Below, piece after piece: positions 29,401 to 38,804 of a stretch of DNA of 64,000 bases. Source of the stretch: J054 sp965223095 (GTDB taxonomy: Bacteria > Pseudomonadota > Gammaproteobacteria > Steroidobacterales > GCA-2729495); the NCBI GenBank assembly GCA_965223095.1, contig OZ244979.1, positions 3,348,001-3,412,000 on the forward strand, given 5' to 3'. A model generated the notes under the pieces. It ran no database searches and was not told where the DNA came from. It worked only from the letters and a program-made list of their open reading frames with translations. Each line of letters opens with the position of its first letter. Position 1 is the first letter of the stretch. A program made the position numbers and the translations under genes.

Positions 29401-32400
29401 TAAGGCATCCACCGCGGCTTGCAACGCGGTTTGATCTAGCACACCCGTTAACTGGGTGGCCCAGTGCAAATGATAGGCGGGGGAATCCGGCTCCAGCTGA
29501 GACAAAAACCACAGCCGGCGTTGAGCAGGCGAAACGAGCCAATGAACGCGCCCGCCCCGGGGCAAGGCTCGCGGTTTGGGCAGTGGGTGCTGACCAGGCC
29601 GCGCGCTAATCCAGGCGGCGATGCCTTGGGGCGTCGGCGTCTCAAACACCACCCGCAGCGGCAACTCCACTTGCAACACGTCGCGCAGCCGCGCAACCAA
29701 CTGCGTGGCCAGCAGGGAATGCCCGCCCAAGGCAAAAAAGTCCGCCGTCGCCGGCACACTCACCTGATCTAACACCACCGCATACAGCTCGCAAACCGAG
29801 GCCTCTAACGCACTGCTCGGTCCCCGGCCTGCCACCGGCAGCGCCGCAGCCGGTGCCGGTAACTGCCGCCGGTCCAATTTGCCATTGGCCGTCAGCGGCA
29901 ACTCATCCAACGCCACCCAGGCACTGGGCAACATGTAATCCGGTAACTGTTGCGACAACGCCGCGCGCAGCGACTCCGCCTGCCAATCGCTACCCACCAC
30001 CCAAGCCACTAGACGCGGCTCACCAGCATCCGGTGACTCTAAATCCACCACCGCCGCCGACACCCCCGCGCAACGCGACAGCGCCGCTTCGATTTCACCC
30101 AGTTCGAGGCGAAAACCGCGCAACTTGACTTGCCGATCTAAGCGGCCCAGTAATTCCAACTCGCCATCCGCGCGCCAGCGCGCGCGATCACCCGTGCGAT
30201 ACAGTCGCGCCCCGGCAACCTCACCGAACGGATCCGCCACGAAGCGTTCCGCCGTTAGCGCCGGCTGGCCTAAATAAGCTTGCGCCACACCCGCACCACC
30301 AATACACAGCTCCCCCGGCACACCCACCGGCTGTAAATTTAATCCCGCATCACAAACATACAGACGAGCATGGGCGAAGGGCTGCCCAATGGGCACGGGC
30401 CCATCGCCTTGGGGACCTTCAGCGGCTTCAAACCAACTACTGTCCACGGTGGCCTCGGCCACACCATAGGAATTGATCAAGCGCACGCCGGTGCCCAAGC
30501 AATCGCGCAGGGCCCGATATTCCGGCGCGAACCAGCTGTCAGAACCCACCGCCACCAATCGCAGATCAGGAAACACCGGCGGTTTATCACGCCAATGTCC
30601 CAGTAATGCGCGAATGACCGCAGGCACGAATTCCACGCAGGTAATCCGTTCGTCCCGCAGGCGTGCCGATAAGACCGCGGGCTCCAGACGTGCCAGGGGC
30701 GGACAAACCACCAAGCAAGCCCCGGTGGTTAAAGCACGTACCCAGTCGGCCGTGAACACATCGAAGGCTGGACTGGCCACTTGCAAATGCCGGTCACACG
30801 CGGTGAGCCGATAAGTTTGTTGCCAAGACGCGGCCGCGGCCGCCAGACTGTCGTGTCCCACCAGCACGCCCTTGGGCTGGCCCGTGGATCCCGAAGTAAA
30901 CACGGCATAGGCCGCAGCGCCCGGGGGCGGTTGGAAATCGTCGACAGCAGCCGGCGGATTCGCAAGCAAGGCATCAATTTCACAAGCCTGCCAAGTGGTA
31001 CCGGAAATCCCGAGATGACGACCAATAACAACGGCGGGCTGCGCGTCGGCCAACATGGACGCCACCCGCTCCGCCGGATAACCGGGCTCCATGGGCAGAT
31101 AGACGCCGCCACTGCGCAAGACGCCGAGGATTGCGGTCAGCAAATCCATGCGGCTATCGAGCAACAAAGCGACGCGGTCGCCGGGGTTAAGGCCAGCTTG
31201 GCGCAAGCCCGCGGCGAGTTGCCGCGATCGTTCATCAAGCTGCGCATAGGACCAGCGCTGGCCATCGGCGTCTATCAACGCCTCGGCAGCAGGCGTGCGC
31301 AGCGCCTGCCGCGCAAATTGCAAATGCACCGCCACGAAGGCTGAAACTTCAGCGGCAATGGGATTGCGCGCTAACAAGCGCGTGATCTGCCGATCACTCA
31401 GCACGGCAAGCTCGCGGTGGGGGTCTTGGCAGGCCGCATCTAGCAGCTGTAAATAGCTATCGGCAAAACCCGCCAGGGTCGTCGCCGACAACAAATCCCG
31501 GTCGTATTCAAAAATGAGCTCGGCGCCTTCCGCATGCTGGCCGACATTCAGGCTGAGGTCGAAATTCGCCACGCCATGATCCAGTAGCGGGCCATTGATC
31601 CAGCGCGTGGGACCCGCGGCATGTTCCAGCTGCGGGATTTCCGTCAGGTTCAACATGACCTGAAACAACGGTGCCCGACTGAGATCCCGCTCCGGCTGCA
31701 AGGCCTTGACCAAATGCTCAAAGGGCACCGCTTGGTTCGCCTGCGCCGCCAAGGTGACTTCCCGCACTTGCGAAAGCACTTGAGAAAAGCGCAGCTCTTG
31801 CTTTGTATTAATTCGCAATATCAATGAATTAATAAATAAACCTATAACATTTTCTAGTTCTGGAAATTGACGTCCGGCCACCGGCGTACCCACTAACAAG
31901 TCGGCCTGATTCGAGTAGCGACGCAGTAATAAGTAGTAGGCGGCCAGCAACACCATGAACAAGCTTGCACCCTGATGCTTCGCCAGTGACTGCAGGGCGG
32001 CCAATTGATTTTGATCTAGCCGCCGCCGCAACCAGGCACCGCGAAATTTCTGTCGGACCGGTCGCGGACCCTCCGTGGGCAAATCGAGGGCCGCGGGCGC
32101 CGCTGCCAACTGTGCGCGCCAGTATTCTATTTCGCGAGCCCGCGCCTCGGGCGTCAGACTGCGGCGCTGCCAGTCAACGAAGTCTGGATACTGGAACGGC
32201 AGCGCGGGTAGCTCCACTGTTTCGCCGGTCAGGCATTCGCCGTAGAGTGCGGCGAGATCGCGCACGAGAATCGCGCTGGAGCGACCGTCGGCGACCAGGT
32301 GATGAATCACCAACAACAGTTGTTCGCGGCGCTTGCCCAAGCGACTCAGACCCAGGCGTAACAAGGGCCCATCACTGATGTTGAACGCGCGCCGGGCATA

Positions 32401-35400
32401 GTCGAACAGCGGCTGCTCGCCGCCGTCCGCGGCCAGCTCGTCAACGTCCACTGTCAGTTCTTGGGCGATGCTCTGAAAAGGCTGCCCGCCGCGCACACGA
32501 AACCGGCTGCGTAAAGCCTCATGCCGGGCGCACAGCTTCGCCAGCGCGGCCCGCAGCGCGGCCCGGTCCAGCTGCCCCACCACCTCCACGGTGAACGCGA
32601 TGTGATAAGCCGGGCTGCCAGGATCCAATTGCTCCAGGAACCACAAGCGCTCTTGCCCCCAGGACAGCGGCAATTCCCCGGAGCGGGCAACCCGCCGTAG
32701 TCGTTCCTCGGGCCCATCACCCGCGCCGTTATCGATGATGGCCGCCAAGCCGGCGACGGTGGGGTCGGCAAATAGAGCCCGCAAACTCAAGGCAACACCA
32801 AACACCTGCCGCAGTTCGGCGATCAAGCGGGTCGCCAACAGGGAATGACCACCCAAAGCGAAGAAATCATCCGTCCCCGCGCTGACCGGATGATCGAGCA
32901 AATTTTCCAAAATATGGGCAACGCGCTGCTGCGTCCCGCTCATGGGCGCATCGGACTGCCCGGCGCTGTCCGCCGGTACTTTCAAGGCCAGTCGATCAAT
33001 CTTGCCGCTGGGCGTAAGGGGCAAACGATCCAGTACGTAGATTTGCGCCGGTACCATGGCGGGCGGTAATCGCGTCCGCAATTCGCGGCGCAGGCTTGCC
33101 GCATCGACCTTGGCGCCGCCGGCGGGGACAACCCAGGCCAACAAGCGCGCGGCCTGACCATCGGCTGCGCTGATACGCGCGGCTGCCTGAACCACCGTGG
33201 CAGCCTGGGTCAGCGCGAACTCCACCTCACCCAGCTCTATGCGAATCCCGCGCAGCTTGACCTGTTGGTCCCGACGACCCAAGCACTCAAGCTGACCGTC
33301 GAATCGCCAGCGGGCCAAATCACCGCTGCGATACAGGCGCTCACCGACTTGAAACGGGCTGGGCAAATATCGTTCGGCATCAAGCTCGGGCCGCTGCCAA
33401 TAGCCACCACCGACGCCCGCGCCGCCAACAAAGAGCTCGCCAATCACCCCCGGCGGCACTAGGTTCAGCGCATCATCGAGTACGTAAGCCTGGACATTGG
33501 CCGGCGGCCTACCAATGGGAAGATGTGATAATTCGGCTTTAATATTACTTACTTCACAATGAGTTACATCCCATACCTCAGAAGTTCCATAAGTGTTTAT
33601 CAAGCGAGTATCCGGAAACGCATGCCGCCATCTCCGTAGGAGATCAGGTGCCAAAGGCTCGCCGCTGGTGATCACGCTACGCAGCGCGGGCAAGCCGCGG
33701 GCTTGCTGCTCCTGCGCATCAATGAGCGCGCTCAAGATGGTCGGGACGGCGACCAGGTGGGTCACGCCTTCTCGTCTTAGGTCGTCGGCGAGACAAAACG
33801 CATCCTGAGCGGCACCGGGCGACGGCATGACCAGACTCGCCCCGCTGCCCAAGGCACCAAACATCTCCCACAGGGAATCAATGAAATTCGCACTGGTCCG
33901 CAGATAAAAAATTTCCTCAGCCGCAATGTCATAGTCTTGCCACATCCAGCGACAGCGGTTAACGGCAGCGCCATGCAGTCCAACCGCAGCCTTGGGTTGC
34001 CCGGTGGAGCCTGAGGTGTACAGCACATACGCCGGGTCTTGGGGATTTATATTTACCGGCCTGGCAACTGCGGCAGCACGCCAATCGAAATCATCCAATA
34101 ACAAAACCGGCAGGTCGCCAGAAAGGGAAGCGACAGATTCCGCCGCACCCAATACGAGCATGGCGTCAGCGTCGGCCAACATGAATGCCAGCCTGGATTG
34201 GGGATAGGCGGGATCCAGCGGCACATAGGCTGCACCCCGGGCCAATACCGCCAGGACACTGACAACCAACTCGGCCGACGGACTCAAGGCGATACCAACC
34301 CGCTGGCCCGGACCCACGCCCCGATGCTCCAGGGCCGCGGTCAGCGCCCCTACCCGCTGGGCTAACTCATCGTAACGCCACTGACCCTGCGGGCCGCGCA
34401 GCGCAACTCGCTGGGGTGTGGCCGCGCATTGCGTTTGCACCAGCGCCCATAGATCCCGGGGACCGGACCAGGCGATGCGTTGCCCGGTACTTTGCTCCAG
34501 CAATGCGCTTGCTTCGCCCGGCAACAAGATCGGCAAATCGGCGACGCGCCGTGCCGAATCGGTGACCACCGCTTCTAATAGACACTGCCATCGCCGGGGC
34601 AAGGTCTTGGCAAACTGCGACTCGAATAGGGCCGGCGCGAAACCAAAATACCCGGTGATGGCGGTGCCCTTGCCGCGGTCCACCAGCGCACATTCCAACT
34701 CCCAAAAACTCTCACGTGGCACGGCCAAAGTTTCCAAACCGAAATCCACGCCCTGTGCCGCCACCGTGTGCTCGGCCACTGTCTCGTAAAGAAACTGGAT
34801 TTGAAATAGCGGATGCACCGCCGCCCGACGCACGGGATTCATGGCTGCCACCAACTGCTGAAATGGCAGACCGGCATGCTCCACGGCTTGCATGGTGGTT
34901 TGCCGTTCGGCAGCCACCACATCCTTGAAGCGCTGCTTGGCACTCAGCGCGGTGCGTAAGACGACGTTATTAACGAAACAGCCCACCATGGCGGCTGTTG
35001 CCTCGTCATCGCGGCCGGTCACTGCCGTGCCAATGGGGATATCCCACGAGCCGGCAAGACGTGCCAGCAAAATGCGGAAGCTCCCCAACAGCAGCATGAA
35101 CGGCGTGACTTGCAAGTCACGGGCGAGGCGCCGCAATTCATCCGCCAAGGGCGCCGGTAGGTCAAGGCCCAGACGTTCTTGGCGGCCATCGGGCTGCGCC
35201 TCCTGCCGGCGAGGCAACGGGACGCTGTAGGGCAGGCCCCGCAACTGTTCCAGCCAATAGTTCAGATCGACCTGTTGTGTTTCGTCCCGATCATGCGCAC
35301 GGAGCTGCCGTAGGTGGGCCAAAAAATTCGGCCCCGCCTTGGCCTCACCAACACCTGCGACTGCGTCCGCGTAAAAGGCGGCGAGCTGGCGACGGAGTAT

Positions 35401-35997
35401 CTGCACCGTGGGCCCGTCCGCCACCATATGATGCGCGGTGATCAGTAAGCCATGCTGCCCCGGGCTGAATCGAAATAGTCGCGCGCGAATGGGCGCTTCA
35501 TCCCGAAGATCGAAACCCCGCGCCAATTCGGCCGTCGCCGCCCGCTGCAAATTCTGGCGGGATTCCGCGGTCAAGACCTCGCAGGGCAGGTCCACTTCGG
35601 CAATGGGTGGCAGAGGCCGCTGCAAAACTTCGTCGCCGGACGACTGCAGTCGAATACGCAAAACGGGGTGGGAGTTTTGCAAATGCGTCCAGGCGCGGCA
35701 CAAAGCGGGTACATCCAGATTGCCGGACAGCCGAATTAAAAACTGCTCGCCGGCGGCGCGGCTGCCAGGATTGAGCTGCTCAAGCAACCAAAAACTCTGT
35801 TGCGACCAGGCCAAGGGCACCGGCGCATCCGCTGCTACGGCTAAGGCATTCAGCAGCGCTTCCTTGTGAGTTTTTAAGCGTTCGCGCAGCTCGTGGGTTA
35901 GCACGCCGGTCGGTGCGCGGTAGCGCAGGCGGCCCTCAACGGCGCTCAGCTCAACACCGGCCGCGGCCAGCTCGCGCAATAGTTCGGCGGCGCTCAC
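26446..35997 (-). CDS. NRPS2: nonribosomal peptide synthetase, TubC-dock-(C-A-T)x3
   Basis: A 3183-residue synthetase. Residues 1-55 resemble a TubC-type N-terminal docking domain. Module 1: C (HHMVADG 189-195), A (YTSGSTGQPK 660-669), T Ser1052. Module 2: C (HHLVADG 1232-1238), A (TSGSTGQPKG 1701-1710), T Ser2094. Module 3: C (HHIIADG 2278-2284), A (TSGSTGAPK 2744-2752), T Ser3115. Pocket residues by alignment: module 1 I-D-W-V-I-S-T-D-V, with no Asp at the first position and resembling the beta-alanine code; module 2 D-V-A-E-V-V-S-V-D, unassigned; module 3 D-A-Q-H-V-G-G-V-V, the same as the end of NRPS3. Starts at GTG overlapping the NRPS1 stop; NRPS3 begins 15 bp after its stop. No tailoring or release domain. 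Confidence 0.93.
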   Translation of the reverse strand: MSAAELLRELAAAGVELSAVEGRLRYRAPTGVLTHELRERLKTHKEALLNALAVAADAPVPLAWSQQSFWLLEQLNPGSRAAGEQFLIRLSGNLDVPALCRAWTHLQNSHPVLRIRLQSSGDEVLQRPLPPIAEVDLPCEVLTAESRQNLQRAATAELARGFDLRDEAPIRARLFRFSPGQHGLLITAHHMVADGPTVQILRRQLAAFYADAVAGVGEAKAGPNFLAHLRQLRAHDRDETQQVDLNYWLEQLRGLPYSVPLPRRQEAQPDGRQERLGLDLPAPLADELRRLARDLQVTPFMLLLGSFRILLARLAGSWDIPIGTAVTGRDDEATAAMVGCFVNNVVLRTALSAKQRFKDVVAAERQTTMQAVEHAGLPFQQLVAAMNPVRRAAVHPLFQIQFLYETVAEHTVAAQGVDFGLETLAVPRESFWELECALVDRGKGTAITGYFGFAPALFESQFAKTLPRRWQCLLEAVVTDSARRVADLPILLPGEASALLEQSTGQRIAWSGPRDLWALVQTQCAATPQRVALRGPQGQWRYDELAQRVGALTAALEHRGVGPGQRVGIALSPSAELVVSVLAVLARGAAYVPLDPAYPQSRLAFMLADADAMLVLGAAESVASLSGDLPVLLLDDFDWRAAAVARPVNINPQDPAYVLYTSGSTGQPKAAVGLHGAAVNRCRWMWQDYDIAAEEIFYLRTSANFIDSLWEMFGALGSGASLVMPSPGAAQDAFCLADDLRREGVTHLVAVPTILSALIDAQEQQARGLPALRSVITSGEPLAPDLLRRWRHAFPDTRLINTYGTSEVWDVTHCEVSNIKAELSHLPIGRPPANVQAYVLDDALNLVPPGVIGELFVGGAGVGGGYWQRPELDAERYLPSPFQVGERLYRSGDLARWRFDGQLECLGRRDQQVKLRGIRIELGEVEFALTQAATVVQAAARISAADGQAARLLAWVVPAGGAKVDAASLRRELRTRLPPAMVPAQIYVLDRLPLTPSGKIDRLALKVPADSAGQSDAPMSGTQQRVAHILENLLDHPVSAGTDDFFALGGHSLLATRLIAELRQVFGVALSLRALFADPTVAGLAAIIDNGAGDGPEERLRRVARSGELPLSWGQERLWFLEQLDPGSPAYHIAFTVEVVGQLDRAALRAALAKLCARHEALRSRFRVRGGQPFQSIAQELTVDVDELAADGGEQPLFDYARRAFNISDGPLLRLGLSRLGKRREQLLLVIHHLVADGRSSAILVRDLAALYGECLTGETVELPALPFQYPDFVDWQRRSLTPEARAREIEYWRAQLAAAPAALDLPTEGPRPVRQKFRGAWLRRRLDQNQLAALQSLAKHQGASLFMVLLAAYYLLLRRYSNQADLLVGTPVAGRQFPELENVIGLFINSLILRINTKQELRFSQVLSQVREVTLAAQANQAVPFEHLVKALQPERDLSRAPLFQVMLNLTEIPQLEHAAGPTRWINGPLLDHGVANFDLSLNVGQHAEGAELIFEYDRDLLSATTLAGFADSYLQLLDAACQDPHRELAVLSDRQITRLLARNPIAAEVSAFVAVHLQFARQALRTPAAEALIDADGQRWSYAQLDERSRQLAAGLRQAGLNPGDRVALLLDSRMDLLTAILGVLRSGGVYLPMEPGYPAERVASMLADAQPAVVIGRHLGISGTTWQACEIDALLANPPAAVDDFQPPPGAAAYAVFTSGSTGQPKGVLVGHDSLAAAAASWQQTYRLTACDRHLQVASPAFDVFTADWVRALTTGACLVVCPPLARLEPAVLSARLRDERITCVEFVPAVIRALLGHWRDKPPVFPDLRLVAVGSDSWFAPEYRALRDCLGTGVRLINSYGVAEATVDSSWFEAAEGPQGDGPVPIGQPFAHARLYVCDAGLNLQPVGVPGELCIGGAGVAQAYLGQPALTAERFVADPFGEVAGARLYRTGDRARWRADGELELLGRLDRQVKLRGFRLELGEIEAALSRCAGVSAAVVDLESPDAGEPRLVAWVVGSDWQAESLRAALSQQLPDYMLPSAWVALDELPLTANGKLDRRQLPAPAAALPVAGRGPSSALEASVCELYAVVLDQVSVPATADFFALGGHSLLATQLVARLRDVLQVELPLRVVFETPTPQGIAAWISARPGQHPLPKPRALPRGGRVHWLVSPAQRRLWFLSQLEPDSPAYHLHWATQLTGVLDQTALQAAVDALVHRHEILRTVISAADGEPRIELRAASPLPVEFSKVEKDQTEAAMTARIAKGFSLDRGPLWRVCVLQSSAKEQILLIVIHHIIADGWSLGVLAAELSAAYAAATADEKLSRSCLPLQYIDYAQWQHEQLSGPALERQMAYWMQQLSPLPRALVLPWDRPPGPSPKARGAWLSQSLSGRELANIKGLCKAEKTTLFMMLLASFNVLLARWSGAEDIVVATPVAGRTHSELEGVIGFFMNTLPLRTDLRGNPRFRRLLAQVKQSALHAFAHGELPFEKLIEGLRPDRAVGRQPLAQVSFVLHNQPQAPISLVGLETQPLVVEAPAAKFDVALHVAEHTDGLQISFNYNTSLFDRKTIENLATSYGSLLAELVVDADRRLSELCGGVSVAPVVLRCERQPASIGAAFAAVLAADATRLAVSSSAYRWSYGALAEYAQRVARAVLAQGGERGACIGLLGAQDAPVVAGLLGIVMAGRAYVPLDPSVPVARLQALAQATDLQAVVVDTDHQALAGQFGVPVVVIDTQADGRHSPPVNLAVPGDTLAYVLSTSGSTGAPKLVGQSQAGLLTQVGRYAAGLDLHAGDRLSWLSGLGFDAAVQDIFGALLSGASLHPVDMRAGVDAAVQVDALVAAQVSVVHATPTVYRHLFGSELSCRHGLEMIRAVVLGGEVARRADFELFRTRFVPGSVLINGYGLTECTVVSQWRATHATAVAGETLPVGEPVPGLKVQLEDPPGEVSWQGEVVLQGAGLAQSDWSAGSPFIAPGSYRSGDWGRWLLDGQLGYVGRRDDQVKLRGLRVSLGEIETVLRGYAPVAECAVLCRGEQLVAYVSGLEAEQLADLQAHAQAQLAPWQRPGAWVVLARLPRLANGKLARGELPAPMRAVGLPPRGALEEAVAQIWQALLGVEEIHREADFFALGGHSLLATRLIARIRQQLQIDIPLLAIFEHPVLGDFAQRLETASELAAAPVLKPLPRVGGSGTGRAAQRLDH
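26576..28335 (-). repeat. Long repeat R1, copy in NRPS2 (module 3 A-T)
   Basis: Partner of 20270-22029. It covers the A and T domains of the last module of NRPS2. Both copies are in frame in working-looking genes and carry no inverted ends or transposase, so this is coding duplication and not a mobile element. Confidence 0.95.
29609..30356 (-). repeat. Long repeat R2, copy in NRPS2 (module 2 A C-terminal half + T)
   Basis: Partner of 23306-24053, two base differences seen. The boundary falls in the codons for VCDAGLNLQP, directly after the specificity-determining core of the A domain. Confidence 0.93.
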
Positions 35998-38804
35998 AAC
36001 TCGCCTTGCTCAAAGCTTGCCATGGCTGGTTGCGCACGCAAGACCGCGGCCAGCCCCGCCACCGTGGGCGCATCCAGAATAGCGGCCAGGCTGATGGGTT
36101 TATCCAGCAAGCGTTGTAGGGAGCTCGCCAAGCGCACGGCGCGCACCGAATCACCACCGAGATCAAAAAAGTTATCGGCGACACCGACCTGATCCAAGTC
36201 CAAAACCTCAGCCCACAACTGGGCGAGATCGCGCTCCAGATTGTCGCGGGGCGCGATCATATCGGTCGTTAGTTCCGGCCGGTTTTGCGAGGGTGCAGGC
36301 AATGCCGCACGATCAAGTTTGCCGTTGTTGGTTAGCGGTAAACGGTCAAGCTCTAGCCAAACCTGCGGCAACATGTACTCGGGCAGCTTATCGGCTAGCC
36401 ATGACCGAAGTACATCGACGGTCAATTGATCGGCACGGGGCGATGCCGCCCAAAGCCGCCGATGAATTTCCGTCGCTTGATAGGCCGTTTCTTTTATGCG
36501 GCTGGAATAGTGCAGATTTTGGCCGGCGATTTGCGCACTGATGTCGTAGTCGGGGCAAATGCTCTCGGTAACTTGGCGAGACCATTGTGCCGCGACAAGA
36601 TCATCGGCGTTGACCGGCACCCCGCCATCGGGCAAGGGAAAAAATACCGGTAACCAGGCTTGCTGTTGATCCAGATAATTGACCTGACGATCAGCGACGC
36701 CGGTGACGACGGTCCAAAGCAAGAAACCATCCAGGCGGCCTGCACGGTTTAGTTTGAAATCAGCCTTGCCTGACTCGTTTTCGACCAACGCGGCGGAAAA
36801 ATCCAGGTCTTCAAAAATCGCCGGCTCGCTCAGCAACCCATCGGCGGGAAAATTACGCAAGCACAAACGGATATCAAAGGGGCCATCAGCAGCAGCGAAC
36901 ACGCGCTGGGCATAGTCATAGGCCAAAGCGTCAAAAGCCGGCGCGTCGACGAGGCTATTGGGCAATTCCACCGGTGCGATAAGCGTGCGGCAACACGCGG
37001 GTACCGCCACGCAATCCTCCGCGAACCAGTCGCGGGCAGCGTTCCAAATCGAGATGATCCCATCCGCACTACCAATGTTGCCGATGATCCCTTGGGTGGC
37101 GACTTGCACCTTGGCCCGCGCGGGCAAATCAGCCACGTCTCCGCTGATAACCGTAATGCTCTCGGATAACCCCAAGTCGACCAGCAGTTGCTTTGCACGT
37201 TCTGCAACCTCGGGCAAAACTTCGATGGCATACACATGCTTAGCCCCGGCCGCTACACACAGGCGCGCCAGCAGTGCATGTTCGCCCGTGCCAATATCCA
37301 AGACCAATTTTCCGGCCACCGCCGCCGCGAAACCCTGCCGATAAATTTCCAAGCGCTGCGGCTCGGCGCTCATCAGGTCGTAAAGAAACTCATCGTAAAT
37401 TTGATAAGGCCCCACGGCCGGCCAAAACTCTGCGGCATGCTCGTCCCTAGCGCGCACCCAATATGCGGCGAGTTTCTCCTGGCCCGATGAATCTTGGCGC
37501 AGGCTGACCGCGGCTTCGCGCACCCGCGGGTGCGATTGCAGCGCGGCTTCGACCTCGGCGGTCTCGATGCGATAGCCGCGCCATTTTATTTGTCCGTCCT
37601 GGCGGCCGAGGAATTCTAATTGGCCATTTTTAGCCTGCCGGAAACAATCGCCACTGCGATACCAGCGCTGACCGTCGCGCGTGACGAATCGCTTCGCGGT
37701 GAGATCAGCATCCCCGATATAGCCGAGGGCGATGTTGGGACCACCAACCAGTAACTCGCCCGCTCGCCCTGACGGCACCGGTTCGCCGCCGGAATCAACT
37801 AGCAAAACTCGGACACCGGGCAGCGGACAACCGACACTGTTGTCAGCTATGTCAGCTGACTCACTGGCGGTGTACCGCCGAAAACTAACTTGGCCCGCGG
37901 TTTCAGTGATGGCATAGGTATTAATCAGCGTGGGCGCCGCGCCGACATGGCGAGCGAACCAGCGATCGACATCGGCTTTAGGAACGGCCTCGCCGCTTAA
38001 CACCACCAAGCGCAGCGCAAGACCTGCAAAGCTAGCAAATTCGTCGCCCAGGAAATTCTGTCGAAATGCCGACGGGGTTTGGCTGATCACCGTCACTGCT
38101 TCTTGTTTTAGTAATGCCCGTAAAGCTTTCGGATCCGCACGAGTTGACGGAGGTATGGCCACCAAACGCCCACCGTGCACCAAAGCACCCCAGATCTCCC
38201 AAACCGAAAAACCAAAACCAAAACTATGACACCAAGTCCAAGCATCTTGATCGCTGAATAGAAACTCGTCGGAGAAATAATCGAACAAGCCAGCCACGTT
38301 GCCATGGGTCACCATCACGCCTTTGGGCGTGCCAGTAGAACCAGAAGTAAACATGACATAGAAAAGTTGCTGCGCGTCTACCGGTTCATTGATACTCTGC
38401 GCATCGACCGCCTGAAGCTCTGGGGATAAGTCTTCCAAACTGTGGGTGACGCTCCGCCGATCAACCAGGCGATCCCGCCAAACCAAAGACGTCAAAATCA
38501 GGGACGGTTGCGCACGATCCAAAAGAATCGAAAGTCGCCCGGGGGGCAACAGCGGGTCCAGGGGCAAGTAGGCGGCACCTGCCTTGGCGACCGCCAACAG
38601 GGATATCAGTACATCGGGCGCCCAATCCAGGCAAAGACCAACGATGCTGTCTGGACCGACGCCCTGCCCGCGCAACCACTGGGCAAGACCATTGGCACGA
38701 TGATCCAATTCGCCATAGGTCAGGACGTTTCCCGCCCCACTCAAGGCGATGCCGTTAGGATTACGTCGGGCCTGCGCGGCGAATCGCTGATGGAAAGCGA
38801 GCAT
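35994..38804 (-). CDS. NRPS1: starter A-(methyltransferase)-T protein with atypical A pocket
   Basis: A 936-residue loading protein without a C domain. A domain N-terminal part 1-450 (MFTSGSTGTPKG at 151-162), an inserted class I methyltransferase at about 455-790 (SAM motif VLDIGTGEHALLARL 501-515, then AKHVYAIEVLPE, most like the PRMT fold), the A10 lysine in PLTNNGKLD (Lys829), and a T domain with Ser886 in DLGGDS. The pocket reads G-F-W-S-V-S-T-G-Q: the Asp that holds the alpha-amino group is Gly198, so an acid without an alpha-amino group is likely activated. In this operon 6-carboxy-(tetrahydro)pterin is a candidate (inference). Stop overlaps the NRPS2 start (GTGA). Confidence 0.88.
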   Translation of the reverse strand: MLAFHQRFAAQARRNPNGIALSGAGNVLTYGELDHRANGLAQWLRGQGVGPDSIVGLCLDWAPDVLISLLAVAKAGAAYLPLDPLLPPGRLSILLDRAQPSLILTSLVWRDRLVDRRSVTHSLEDLSPELQAVDAQSINEPVDAQQLFYVMFTSGSTGTPKGVMVTHGNVAGLFDYFSDEFLFSDQDAWTWCHSFGFGFSVWEIWGALVHGGRLVAIPPSTRADPKALRALLKQEAVTVISQTPSAFRQNFLGDEFASFAGLALRLVVLSGEAVPKADVDRWFARHVGAAPTLINTYAITETAGQVSFRRYTASESADIADNSVGCPLPGVRVLLVDSGGEPVPSGRAGELLVGGPNIALGYIGDADLTAKRFVTRDGQRWYRSGDCFRQAKNGQLEFLGRQDGQIKWRGYRIETAEVEAALQSHPRVREAAVSLRQDSSGQEKLAAYWVRARDEHAAEFWPAVGPYQIYDEFLYDLMSAEPQRLEIYRQGFAAAVAGKLVLDIGTGEHALLARLCVAAGAKHVYAIEVLPEVAERAKQLLVDLGLSESITVISGDVADLPARAKVQVATQGIIGNIGSADGIISIWNAARDWFAEDCVAVPACCRTLIAPVELPNSLVDAPAFDALAYDYAQRVFAAADGPFDIRLCLRNFPADGLLSEPAIFEDLDFSAALVENESGKADFKLNRAGRLDGFLLWTVVTGVADRQVNYLDQQQAWLPVFFPLPDGGVPVNADDLVAAQWSRQVTESICPDYDISAQIAGQNLHYSSRIKETAYQATEIHRRLWAASPRADQLTVDVLRSWLADKLPEYMLPQVWLELDRLPLTNNGKLDRAALPAPSQNRPELTTDMIAPRDNLERDLAQLWAEVLDLDQVGVADNFFDLGGDSVRAVRLASSLQRLLDKPISLAAILDAPTVAGLAAVLRAQPAMASFEQGEL

